A stretch of 64,000 bases of DNA, taken from positions 594,771 through 658,770 of the forward strand of contig CAWFYV010000007.1 of assembly GCA_963820185.1 (NCBI GenBank), in the 5' to 3' direction. The stretch comes from Aquilonibacter sp963820185 (GTDB taxonomy: Bacteria > Vulcanimicrobiota > Vulcanimicrobiia > Vulcanimicrobiales > Vulcanimicrobiaceae). Shown here one piece after another: positions 54,238-63,522 of the stretch. The notes under the pieces were generated by a model that saw only the letters and a list, made by a program, of their open reading frames with translations, did no database searches and was not told the DNA's origin. Position numbers and translations under genes: made by a program. Each line of letters begins with the position of its first letter. Position 1 is the stretch's first letter.

Positions 54238-55628
54238 TCACCAGCGGCGGCCATGTCGTGCGATGTCGGTGTCGGTGACGTGCCCGGCGCGGGCCCGCAC
54301 CGGGTCCGGGGAGGCTTCCAGCCGCACATAGGCCACCCCGGCGCCGACCTCGGGCAGCGGGGAGATCTGGTCGGCCAGGGCGCCGCGGTCGCGGGCGCCG
54401 TCGCCGAGCACCATGTCGACCTGGTCGGATTCGTCCAGCCGCATCGCGATCCGGGTGGGGAACAGGTTCCGCAGGTTGATCACGTCCTTGCGCGGGTCCT
54501 GCAGCGCGCCGACCACGCAGACCCCGACCGACCGGCCCTGGCTGGTGAGGGTGGCGATGGCGGCTTCGGCGCGTTTGCGCAGGTCGCGTTCGGGCTGGTA
54601 GGCGGTCAGGAACGCCAGCTCATCGATCACCACGACCAGGAACGGGAACGCGGCCGAGACCGTGAACGTCCGGGTCCGGCCGCCGAACTCGCCGGCCCGC
54701 TTGTGCATCTCGGTGACCGCGGCTTCCAGCAGCTCGACCATGGCGGTGGCCTGGTCGGCGTAGCGGGCGAACAGGTCCCGGCCGAAGGACAGTTCCATCC
54801 GCTTCGGGTCACACGCCCACACCCGCACCCAGCCGCCGCAGGATGCCGGGCAGCAGGGCCCGGATCAGGGACCAGATGATCGAGCCTTTCCCGGCCCCGG
54901 TGGCGCCCGCGACCAGGACGTGGGAGCCGAGCAGCCGCAGCAGCCACGGTGACCCGTCCTCACACCGGCCGATCGCCAGCCCCGCCAGATCCACCCGCTC
55001 CGGGATCGGGCAGGGCCGGGATCGGGTCGGCGAGCGCGTCGCGGCGCACCAGCTCCAGCACGATCAGGCCCGGGGCGACCGGGCGGACCCGGCACAGGTG
55101 GACCCCGAACCCGTGCGCGATGCCCTCGGCCCGGTCCGCGAAGTCGGCCGGGGACTGGCCGGAGACCAGCTTGACCGTCACCCGGTCGACCGGGCCGCCC
55201 GCGGCCACCTCGGCGATCACCGGGAGCAGGACCCGGCCGCGGTACAGCGGCGCCAGGCCGGTGATCGTCATGACCGCGAGCCAGCGGCGCCGGTAATACC
55301 AGCGCCGCCACCCATCCCGCACCGGTGCGGTCACCAGCCGGGCGAACAGCGCCGGCCAGCCCAGCCACAGGGCGACCAGCACGGCCAGGATGAGCCCGCC
55401 GGTCGCGGCCAGGCCCGGCCAGCCCAGGTTGAGATAGTCCAGAACGATCAGCCCGGCCGATCAGGTCGAGCAGCGGGTGGCAGATCACGAACCAGATCAC
55501 CCGGCCAGCAGGCGGACCAGCTGGACGAGCCAGATCACAAACTCGGGGGTGCGGTAGACCGGCGACCGCCACACCGGGGGCGCGAACGGGTCGGGGTTGT
55601 TGACCTGGGCGAACGATTCCCCGGTCAC
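54238..55628 (-). CDS. traSA: FtsK/SpoIIIE-type DNA translocase (TraSA-like), several frameshifts
   Basis: GTG 55628 (RBS AGGAGAGG) starts an N-terminal membrane region (IWFVICHPLLDLIGRA, then LILAVLVALWLGWPALFARL). A middle part has ITGLAPLYRGRVLLPVIAEV, then the Walker A site HVLVAGATGAGKGSIIWSL, and the last frame has Walker B FLVVVIDELAFLTAY and RIAMRLDESDQVDMVLGDGA. Breaks lie near 55,460, 55,005 and 54,825. Single-protein conjugative transfer of double-stranded DNA is the known role of such proteins. Confidence 0.8.
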
Positions 55629-55758
55629 CGCGCCTCTCCTGCTCGAACGCATACGATGGGTTCCTCTCCGCTTCATGCCTGACGTGGGGAGACACCGGGG
55701 GCGGCCGGAGGTACCAGCTCCAGCCGCCCCGCCTTCATCTGCCGCTCAGGCCGCCGGA

Positions 55759-56035
55759 TCAGCGGCCGTGCTCGGCCTGCGCGGCGGTCTGCTGGTCGGC
55801 GTACCGGCGCTCGACCTCGGCGGCGAACCGCGCGGCCTCGCGGGCCAGCTCGGCGGCGAACTCCACCGCCGAGGCCCGGATCTCCTTGCTCGGCGAGGCT
55901 GAACGAGACCTCGAGTCTCGCCCGCGTCGATATCCAGCACCGGCGGGTGACCGGACGCCGGGCAGGCAGCGCACCTGCCAGTCCGAGCCGACGCTGCACG
56001 CTCACCTGGCTGAACGACCCGTTCGCCCCGCTCAT
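55759..56035 (-). CDS. Small AICE protein, one frameshift
   Basis: About 90 residues: MSGANGSFSQVSVQRRLG at the start, then, after a slip near 55,890, a helical C-terminus EFAAELAREAARFAAEVERR, YADQQTAAQAEHGR. The ATG overlaps the pra stop (ATGA). Unknown function; the position is that of small helical genes between pra and tra. A GGGGCGGC/GCCGCCCC hairpin follows near 55,698-55,728. Confidence 0.5.
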
Positions 56036-56454
56036 GCCGCCGCCTCCTTCCCGTCCGGAGCCGGGACGGCCGACCGCCGTGACGGCCGGCGCCGGGCGCG
56101 GACCCCGGTCGCCTTGACCGAGTACGCCAGCCGCCCGGCCTGGTTGACGTACGGGGTGACCGTCAGCCCGGTGAACTCCACCGGCACGAACGGCGCCCCG
56201 CCCGCCGCGGGCGGCAGCACCGGCTGCTGCGCCGAGATGACCTTGATCTTCACCGTCCGGGCCCGCGCCTGCGGGTCGGCGTCGATCACCTCGACCGCCC
56301 ACAGCGGCGCACCGGTCGCCTTGTCGGCCTGCTGCACGAACCGGTCCCCCTGCGACCGGTCGAAGTCCCGCACCGGCTCGAACGCCCCCGCCGCGTACAC
56401 GCCGTGCGGGAACACCGTCCCGAACTCCACCGGGATCGGACCTTGTAGTGCCAC
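56032..56454 (-). CDS. pra: Replication activator protein Pra
   Basis: 140 residues, intact. MALQGPIPVEFGTVFPHGVY, FEPVRDFDRSQGDRFVQQAD, LWAVEVIDADPQARARTVKI and FVPVEFTGLTVTPYVNQAGR are the family signature. In pSAM2, Pra switches on replication and excision and is repressed by KorSA. First gene of the pra-(small)-tra-rep-xis-int unit, directly below two palindromic operator sites. Confidence 0.85.
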   Translation of the reverse strand: MALQGPIPVEFGTVFPHGVYAAGAFEPVRDFDRSQGDRFVQQADKATGAPLWAVEVIDADPQARARTVKIKVISAQQPVLPPAAGGAPFVPVEFTGLTVTPYVNQAGRLAYSVKATGVRARRRPSRRSAVPAPDGKEAAA

Positions 56455-56484
56455 TTGGTTTCTCCTCTGCTGCCGGATATCTCG

Positions 56485-56540
56485 ACCTGACTTATCAGGT
56501 TCACGTCAATCTAGAGCATAGCTACCTGACTTGTCAAGCT
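56485..56540 (-). promoter_or_regulatory. KorSA-type operators in the pra promoter
   Basis: ACCTGACTTATCAGGT (56485-56500) is a perfect ACCTGA/TCAGGT dyad; ACCTGACTTGTCAAGCT (56524-56540) is a near copy. The same motif occurs above korSA (57338-57350). Confidence 0.7.
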
Positions 56541-56578
56541 GCGATTAGCGTATGGATATCGAGCGAGCCAGGATGCGG

Positions 56579-57310
56579 CTAGGTGAAGGGGTAGGCGTCG
56601 TGGATCTCGTGCCGGTCGCCGGGCAGCACGAGGTCCATCACCTGCAACGGCTGCACGGCAGCGTCGTAGGCCGTGACGATGACGTTCAGCACCGGGACGT
56701 CGGGGGAGACGTGCAGGAGCGCGGCTTCTTCCCCGGTCGGCTGCCGCGCCGAGATGCGCTCGACCGCGTGATCGAAGCGGACCCGTTCTTGCGCCTGGAG
56801 ATGATGGCGGATGCTCTCATCGAGCAGGTTGGGGGAGGCCAGGTCCGTGCCCGCGGCCAGTCCAGCGGCAGCCATGCGGAGGCCAGCTCTACCGGCTCGC
56901 CGTCCTCGCTGAGCACCCGCTGCCGCAGGAACGCCTTAGCGCCCGTCTCCAGGCCCAGCAGCGCGGCGACATGCGGGGGGGCGAGCTTGACGCCTGCCTG
57001 CACCAGATCCCCCGCTAGCTGCGCCTCGGGCAGCTCCAGCACGTTCTGTGCGGGCCGGGTCCGTTCCGCCTGCGCCAGAGCCGGGCGGCCCCGGACGAAG
57101 CTGCCCCGGCCCTGCTGGGTCTCGATCCAGTTCTCCTGCCGCAGCGCCGACAGCGCCTTGACGATCGTGGGCCGGGACACGCCGAAGTCCTGGCACGAGC
57201 TGGTGCTCGAGGGCAGCAGCGAGCCCGGCGGGTAGTCGCCCTGCCTCGATGCGCCGTTTGATCTCGGCGACCACCTGCGCGTACTTAGGCGGCGCGTACT
57301 CGAATCCCAT
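56579..57310 (-). CDS. korSA: GntR-family repressor (KorSA-like), at least two frameshifts
   Basis: ATG 57310: FEYAPPKYAQVVAEIKRRIE, then a slip near 57,235, then VSRPTIVKALSALRQENWIE, TQQGRGSFVRGRP (winged helix and wing), a ligand-binding UTRA-type domain (FLRQRVLSEDGEPVELASAW), a second slip near 56,870, and the C-terminus HHLQAQERVRFDHAVERISA, RQPTGEEAALLHVSPDVPVL. About 240 residues. Expected to repress pra and itself through the ACCTGA dyads. Confidence 0.75.
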
Positions 57311-57337
57311 GCTCTGACCGTCCGCAGCTGGACTGAT

Positions 57338-57350
57338 GACCTGTCAGGTA
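57338..57350 (-). promoter_or_regulatory. KorSA-type operator above korSA
   Basis: ACCTGTCAGGT dyad 28 bases above the korSA start, a shorter version of the pra-promoter sites; suggests autoregulation. Confidence 0.55.
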
Positions 57351-57404
57351 AGGCTAGCTGCCACTACCAGGATTGTCACCACCCTGTGCTATGGCCCCGC
57401 ATGC

Positions 57405-57989
57405 TTACCCTGCCCGGCCGACGATGACATAGGGGTGACCGGCTGCACTGGCACCGTCATGACAGAGGCCGGTCCTTTGACCGGGGGGCCCGTCCGAGCC
57501 GGGGCCGTGCCGGGCCTGGCGTTGCCTGCGTTCGATCTGGGCCAGCGCGATGCACAGCAGTGCGGGCGAGTTTTCGCAGATGGTCGCGCCGTCTTTGCGG
57601 GCGGTCCAGGCCCGGAAGGACGGGGAGTAGCTGATGGCCCACTGCGGGAACGCGGCCCGCAGCCCCATCAGCAGCTCCAGTCTCTCCCCGTCCCGGCCCC
57701 GGGCCTCCCCCTCCCTCTCAGCGGAGGCGTCGTCCTCGTCCGGGTCCTGGCCGTCATCGGGGCTGCCGAGGTAGTCCGCGGTGCCGGGCGGGTCGTAGTC
57801 GCGGGGCACCGGGGAGGCTTCATAGTCGGCTTCGATGGCGGTGGCCAGTTCGTCCAGGGTGTCGGCGGTCAGGAAGCGGTGGGTGTCGCGCCGCAGCGCG
57901 GCCCACTGGTCGCGGGCGTAGCAGATCAGGTAGGCATCCCCCCACTCGAAGGCCAGCGATTCCAGGGTGACCGGCGGCTCCCTGGTCAT
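57405..57989 (-). CDS. Hypothetical AICE cargo protein
   Basis: 194 residues from ATG 57989, which overlaps the stop of the methyltransferase gene (ATGA). First half: FEWGDAYLICYARDQWAALR and TADTLDELATAIEADYEASP; an acidic linker (residues 75-95, DDGQDPDEDDAS); second half: AAFPQWAISYSPSFRAWTAR. Looks like two related small domains joined by the linker. Unknown function; last gene of a four-gene coupled operon. Confidence 0.6.
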   Translation of the reverse strand: MTREPPVTLESLAFEWGDAYLICYARDQWAALRRDTHRFLTADTLDELATAIEADYEASPVPRDYDPPGTADYLGSPDDGQDPDEDDASAEREGEARGRDGERLELLMGLRAAFPQWAISYSPSFRAWTARKDGATICENSPALLCIALAQIERRQRQARHGPGSDGPPGQRTGLCHDGASAAGHPYVIVGRAG

Positions 57990-58962
57990 GGCTGCCCCGC
58001 CCCGGCGGGGGCTGGTTTGCGGCCGACGGCGGCCCAGGCCTGGCCGCGGCGGTGACCGGGGACGAAGGCGGGGGTGCGCCATTGCCTGGCCTCGACGATG
58101 CCCGGGCTGTGATGTCCAGGTCCCGCAGGAAGCGCGCCAGGCCGCCGGGGCCGTGGTTGTAGACCGGTGCGGTGCTGTAGATGCGGGCCAGGTCCTCGCC
58201 CAGTTCGATGTCCCCGCCGACGACGGACATGATGACGTAGCTGCCGGCCGGGAGGATGCCGATGAGTTCGGCGGTGATCTTTCCCGCCTGGTCGGGCGGA
58301 AAGAAATGCATGGTCATCGCGAGGATCAGGCAGACCGGCTGGTGAAAATCGAGGAATTCGCGGATGCGCCAGTCGTAGAGGATTTCCGCTGGGTAGCGCA
58401 GGTCCCCGGCGCAGGCGAGCACGCCCGTGCTGCGGGCCAGGAGGTTCCGCGCGTGGCTGAGGACCTGGGCGTCGTTGTCGACGTAGGCGACCCGGGCATC
58501 CGGCTGGACGGCCTGGGCGGTTTCGTGGGTGTTCGGGGCGGTCGGCAGCCCGCAGCCAACGTCAATAAACTGCCCGATGCCCATGCCAGCCACATAGGAG
58601 ACAGCGCGGGCCTGGAACTGCCGGGCCTGAACGGCCAGCTCCGCGGCCTGCGGGAAAACCTCAAGAACCTGCTGGGCTTGTTTCCGGTCGGCGGCGAAGT
58701 TGTCCTTGCCGCCGAGCAGGACATCGTAGACCCGGGCGATGCTCGGCTCCTCGGCGCTGAACTCGGCTTCCGGCACGCGCAGTTTGGCGCGCAGCCGGTC
58801 CACCGTTTCGGCCTGGGCGAACCGGGGCTGCACGCCGGGACCGATGGCGTCGGCGATATAGAACAGCCGGTCGCCGATGACGCGCTGGTAGATGCGGTAC
58901 TCGGGGCATTCGAGCTGCAGCATCTCCAGCCCGGAACGGATCGGCAGAGCGCTTTTCGTCAC
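57986..58962 (-). CDS. SAM-dependent methyltransferase (DUF574/Methyltransf_19), one frameshift
   Basis: GTG 58962. PSIARVYDVLLGGKDNFAAD, QFIDVGCGLPTAPNTHETAQ (SAM-binding loop), VAYVDNDAQVLSHARNLLA, CAGDLRYPAEIL and LAMTMHFFPPDQAG are the family signature, common in Streptomyces and relatives and often next to regulators or mobile genes. A slip near 58,115 leads to the natural end WRTPAFVPGHRRG...AGAGQP at 57986. About 325 residues. Overlaps its neighbours on both sides. Confidence 0.8.
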
Positions 58963-59836
58963 GGGGTCCCCCTCGGCGGGGCTGAACTGGCGGGTTTCCG
59001 GCCGGTGGTGCACGCGAAGGTGAGGGTCCGGGTCAGCGTGCCGCCGGGTCCGGCGAGGCCGTCCAGGACGGTGAAGGCGTCGCGGCGGGCGGCCTCCAGC
59101 CGGCCGGGCGGGATGTGCCGCCAGGCGATCGCCCACGGGGCCTGCGACCGGCACGCCTGCCACCACTGGCCCGCGCTGTCGTAGACGGTGTCGATGGCGC
59201 AGGTGACGGTCTGCACGCCTGGTAGCCGGCCTCGGTGAGCATCTGGTCAACGTGGCCGGTGCCGTCGAACGGGGGGCGGCGGAAGAACGCCTCGAACCGG
59301 GACATGCCGGGCGGGACGTGGGCGTCCAGGGCGGCCATCACCGGCACCCACCGGGGGTCCTGCGCCAGGCCCCAGGAAAAGCCCGAGGGTGCCGCCCGGC
59401 TTGAGCAGCGCCAGCCAGCGCCGCACCGCGTGCGCGGGCCGGGGCAGCAACTGGATCACGAACCCGGCCAGGATCACGTCGAAGGTCCCGGCCGCAAACG
59501 GCGGGTCCTCGGCGTCGCCGCGCGCGACGGTGACGTTGCCCAGCCCGGACGCGCGGGCCAGGGCCGCTGCGGCGTCCAGCATCGGGGCGGCCAGGTCGAT
59601 GGCGTGCACACAGCCGCCCTCCCCGGCGCGGCGGGCGGCGGGGATGGTGACCGCGCCTTTCCCGCAGCCCACGTCCAGCACGTGCGCACCGGCATGGACC
59701 CCGGCCAGGTCCACCAGACGGCCGCCCATGTCTTTGAAGAACTCGGTGCCGCCCTCGTCGTACCGCTGGCGGCCTGGGCGAAACCAGCGATGACCTGATC
59801 CTTGACGGTCCCGGGCAGCATCTGCGGTGTGGTCAT
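58959..59836 (-). CDS. Class I SAM-dependent methyltransferase, several frameshifts
   Basis: ATG 59836 (MTTPQMLPGTVKDQVIAGFA). The SAM motif HVLDVGCGKGAVTIPAARRA, then AIDLAAPMLDAAAALA, VARGDAEDPPFAAGTFDVIL and LLKPGGTLG are canonical. Slips lie near 59,765, 59,365, 59,225 and 59,215; the C-terminal end reads TVYDSAGQWWQACRSQAPWA to TTGRKPASSAPPRGTP, ending at 58959 over the next start (GTGA). About 290 residues; UbiE/menaquinone-type fold, substrate unknown. Confidence 0.7.
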
Positions 59837-60851
59837 CGGGAGGTCATCTCCTGGGCGAGCCTGGCGACGTTCACCGATTTGCTGAGGGCGTGTTCTTCCT
59901 GCATCAGGTCAGCCGACCCGGCCCAGCGCGACGGCGGTGACCGCCAGGGGGAAGGTGCCGGGGGCCATGATCGCGGCGGTCTGCTTGCTGATCGTGGTGT
60001 AGGCGGTCAGGGCTTTTTCGACGGCGGGACGGCTGGCCGCGGCGACCTGCTGGCCCTGCTCCAGCGCGCGGGTGAACGCGGCGGCTGTCCTGGGGTATTT
60101 GCGCATCCACGCGCTGGTGGCGACGTAGCCGGTGAGCGGGAAGTCCTGCGGTGGCGCCCTGGTCCAGGTCGAACAGCGGCTCCACCCCGGAGTTGGTTTC
60201 GGCCTGGGTCAGGTAGGGCTCAATCAGGAACGCCGCGTCTACCCGGTGCGCGGCCAGCGCGGCGGCCATCGCGGGGAACGGGATCACGACGTAATGGACC
60301 TGCGATGGGCTCATCCCGTTGGCGGCCAGCATGCTGTCGATCAGCAGCACGGTCAGGCCCGCCAGGGCGTTGACCGCGATCGTCTTCCCGGCGAGCTGCT
60401 TCACGGTGCGGATGCCCGAGCCGGGCAGGACGGTGACCTCCTGCACGCCGGGGCCGCCGGCGTTCCCGGCCGCCAGCGCGTGCAGCTTGATCCCGGCGGC
60501 CTGCGCGGCGATGTCCGAGGTCCACTGGCCCTCATCGACATCGACCGACCCGTTGATCAGGTTGGCGAGGACGTCGCCGCCGCTGGCGACCGGCACGATT
60601 TTCACGTGCAGTCCGGCGGCGGCGAAAAAGCCGTCCTGCTGGGCGATGTACAGGCCGGCCGCGCCGGAGGCGGGGACCACAGCCACCGTCAGGTCCGGTT
60701 TCTCCACCCGCGCTCTGCCGGTGCCGGCGCGGCTGCTGCCGCACGCAGCCAGCGGCCCGGCCGCCACCCCGGCACAAGGGCGGCGGTCAGCGGACGGGCG
60801 GGGCGGGGGTATGACCGGCCCATGAGGGGATGCGGCCGGTACACAAGGCAT
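59833..60851 (-). CDS. ABC-type substrate-binding lipoprotein (SsuA/THI5/NMT1-like), frameshifts
   Basis: Starts at ATG 60851 or 60823; the signal region slips frame near 60,770, then GPLAACGSS gives a lipobox. The mature part is clear: DLTVAVVPASGAAGLYIAQQ, DGFFAAAGLHVKIVPVASGG, VDVDEGQWTSDIAAQAAGIK and AGKTIAVNALAGLTVLLIDS. After a slip near 60,150 it resumes with MRKYPRTAAAFTRALEQGQQ, and after another near 59,915 ends at 59833, overlapping the methyltransferase ATG. The class binds sulfonates, nitrate or pyrimidine precursors. No permease or ATPase gene is beside it. Confidence 0.72.
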
Positions 60852-60883
60852 ACTGAGGTTCACCTCTCCTGGCTTGGGGAGGG

Positions 60884-60923
60884 CGAAGGCCCGGACTTCA
60901 CTTGCCGGTGGGCCGGGCCTTCG
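60884..60923 (-). promoter_or_regulatory. Leader hairpin above the binding-protein operon
   Basis: CGAAGGCCCGG (60884-60894) and CCGGGCCTTCG (60913-60923), 11 bp, loop 18, just upstream of the RBS. A second dyad, TTGAACCC and GGGTTCAAG, lies at about 60,951-60,980. No T run; possible attenuator or translational control. Confidence 0.45.
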
Positions 60924-61101
60924 CACTGTCAAAACGGAAATGGGCAAGCCTTGAACCCATCGCTACCAAGAGCAGGGTTCAAGTTCCGCCAGGGCTTTCG
61001 TCGAGGATTCAGCTCTTGAATTCGGCCATTCGGCGGCAGCAGATATGCGGCCTTGAATGCTGCCGTCGTTGCGGCCCTTTCCATAAAGGTCATGGCCGTG
61101 A

Positions 61102-61290
61102 TTACGCTTCTTCAGCGGGCGAACTGGTGCCGAGGCCCCCGGTACAAGAGCACGCCAGGCAGGCAACCCGGGTGCGTCTCGCAGAAGCGCGCTCGCTCAC
61201 CCCGCCCGCCAGGGCGAGAGATCGCCGCAAGGTCAAGAACTTCCAGCCTCGTCCCCGACACAACGGACAGGGAGCCGGGTTGCTGATCAT
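61102..61290 (-). CDS. Small DnaJ-type zinc-finger protein
   Basis: 62 residues. CPLCRGRGWKFLTLRRSLAL and CLACSCTGG give CxxCxGxG and CxxC halves of one zinc-binding knuckle. Such small proteins are frequent in actinobacterial accessory regions. Unknown function. The rest of 60,924-61,450 shows nothing else I can support. Confidence 0.55.
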   Translation of the reverse strand: MISNPAPCPLCRGRGWKFLTLRRSLALAGGVSERASARRTRVACLACSCTGGLGTSSPAEEA

Positions 61291-61450
61291 TCGTACGCCC
61301 CTATGCGCTGGCCCATCTTCGGTCAGGCCGCCGCGTCCGGGAAGAATGGCAGATCCTGGTGCCGCGACCTAGCGGATGAACCGCCACGGTAGGCGGAAAA
61401 AGGCAGAACAACCCGAACTCTCAGCTCGGGTGAACTTGCAGACCGGCCGT

Positions 61451-62658
61451 TCAGGCCAGAAGATCGATGCGTTCTGCAAGCGCCCGAACTTGTGGGGCAT
61501 AGGTAGGCCGAGCGCGTTTCAGCAGGCCATGTACCAGATCACGGGCAAGGTTATTGTATCGCAGGTCTTCCGGCCCGCTTGATTCGGCGTTCACCAAATG
61601 CAGGAAGACTGCCGGATCGTCGCGCCGCTGCTCATAGCACCGCGCCACTTCCAGTGCGAATGTCGTACGTCGCTCCAGGGAAGGAGACGAAGAGCTGTCG
61701 ATATCGTCCGCCAAGCGCAGTGCTTGGGCAGCCTCGCCGGTTTCCATCTCGACGCTTACCGCATGCAGTCCAACGTTGGTCGGCCCGAACACAGTCCACA
61801 TCACGTTGCCGTCGCCTGTCTGCCGTGCGGCAGGCCATGCCTTCTCGCGCAAGCGGTCATGTGCGGCCCAGGGATCGTTGTTGCGGACCGCGGCAACCAC
61901 CGACACCAGCCACAAAGCGCCGCCCAGTGCAACTGCGTCGCGATCGTCCGCAGAGGTGACCTGCTGTAGATCTTCGATGGCCTTGATGGCTACGTCCTCA
62001 GCGCCTTCCGGCTGGCCTTGGGCGAGCAGGACATGCCCAAGGTTCCATTTCGCCGTCGCGATCTGAGCGGATCATCTGCTGCCTCAGCGGCGAGCACCGC
62101 CCGGTCGGCTGCCAGCAGCGACAAGTCAACCCGGCCGATGCGTTTCGTGAAAGTGCGGAGCAGGAAGTAAAGATCGGCGCCGATCCGGTGGGCTTCGCGC
62201 CGTTCATCTGGCTCGGTGGCGGATGCAACCGCGCGCTGCGCCCTCTGAACATCAACAACTAGATCAGGCAGAATCCGCGACGCCTCGGTGTACCGGTGGG
62301 GTGATCCCTGCCAGATCTCCCATGCCGCGTCCACTCGCTCGCGAAGTGCCGTCAGATCAGGAGCGCCCACTGCCACCGGGTAGGCCATCAGGGCCCGCTG
62401 CACGGCGTTCCCCACAGGAAGCACCGTCTCGTCGTGTTCTGTAGCCGACTCGCCCAGCAGCTCGGACACGCGAACACCGAGGATTCCGGAAAAGCGGTGC
62501 AGGAGTGCGATGGTCGGCGTCTTCAGCCCGCGCTCGATCTGCGACAGATAGTCCTCGGTGATGCCCGCCAGGCCAGCGACCACCGCTTGAGTCTTGCCTT
62601 TGGCTTGACGGTAGAACCGTAGCCGCTCGCCGATGCGCACTTCAGGCGACAGGCTCAT
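61451..62658 (-). CDS. XRE-family regulator with C-terminal TPR-like domain, one frameshift
   Basis: ATG 62658. IGERLRFYRQAKGKTQAVVA, then GLAGITEDYLSQIERGLKTP, is the helix-turn-helix; the rest is a helical repeat domain as in actinobacterial XRE-TPR regulators. A slip near 62,070 joins the frame ending ADDPLRS to the one with LVSVVAAVRNNDPWAAHDRL and FALEVARCYEQRRDDPAVFL, ending ALAERIDLLA. About 400 residues. Divergent from the HAD gene with a 97-base shared promoter. Confidence 0.75.
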
Positions 62659-62755
62659 CAACCCTCTCCTCGCCAGCAACCTGGACTATCAAGTTCAGGG
62701 TAGGGCAGATGGCAAGTCATAACATGCATGCCCGGGACACACGAAGAATGGAGCG

Positions 62756-63472
62756 ATGACGATGACGAACACCCTGCTCGTCTTGTGGGACGTTGATCAC
62801 ACCTTGATCGAAAGCGGCGGGGTCGGCGGCGACATCTACGCATCAGCATTCCAGCAGGTCACTGGGCAGCCGCTGGAGAAAATGGCCGACATTTCCGGGC
62901 GGACCGAGCCAGTGATCTTCAGGGAAACCCTCCACATCCAAGGCATCGATGCCCCCGCAGAGCTGTTCGACAGGTTCGCTGAAGTTCAGGCGCGCATGTA
63001 CGTGGAGCGGGCCGATGAGATGCGCGAACGCGGGCGTGTGCTGCCCGGCGTGCCGGAGGCGCTCCATGCCCTCTCCCGACAAGACGGCCTCATCCAGTCC
63101 GTGCTGACGGGTAACACCCGCCCATCGGCAGAAGCCAAGCTTCGAACCTTCGGCCTGGACGGCTTCCTCGACCTGGACAGCGGCGCCTACGGCACCGACG
63201 ACGACACCCGCGCCAACCTCGTCGGCATAGCGCAACAGCGCGCCGCCTCAATTCACGGTGCCAGCTTCGGCAGGGCGACAACCGTCCTCATCGGTGACAC
63301 GCCGAACGACGTGATCGCTGGCCGAGATGGCGGAGCACTGGTCATCGCAGTCGCCACCGGCAAGGACAGCACCGACGACCTGGCCGCCGAAGGGGCCGAC
63401 ACGGTATTCACTGACCTGTCCGACACTGCTGCCGTGCTACGTGCCATCGACACGCTCACCGCTGGCCATTGA
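62756..63472 (+). CDS. HAD-family hydrolase (phosphoglycolate phosphatase-like)
   Basis: 238 residues, intact. Motif I LLVLWDVDHTLIESGG (DxD nucleophile), motif II SVLTGNTRPSAEAKL, motif III/IV TVLIGDTPNDVIAGRDGG. Cap domain at residues 20-95. Cytosolic phosphatase, substrate unknown. XRE-TPR plus HAD is a recurring actinobacterial pair. Confidence 0.85.
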   Translation: MTMTNTLLVLWDVDHTLIESGGVGGDIYASAFQQVTGQPLEKMADISGRTEPVIFRETLHIQGIDAPAELFDRFAEVQARMYVERADEMRERGRVLPGVPEALHALSRQDGLIQSVLTGNTRPSAEAKLRTFGLDGFLDLDSGAYGTDDDTRANLVGIAQQRAASIHGASFGRATTVLIGDTPNDVIAGRDGGALVIAVATGKDSTDDLAAEGADTVFTDLSDTAAVLRAIDTLTAGH

Positions 63473-63522
63473 CGGGCAGAAACATCGACGGAGCGACGCT
63501 AGCCGATACGAAAGCCGACCGC

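Noticed and set aside
53428..54879. A 483-codon plus-strand frame and similar long frames near 57,967-59,184
   Set aside because: High-G+C antisense shadows of repSA/tra and of the methyltransferases; no domain recognised.
60850..60985. TPP, SAM or cobalamin riboswitch
   Set aside because: The hairpins do not show the conserved core motifs of these classes; recorded only as a structured leader.
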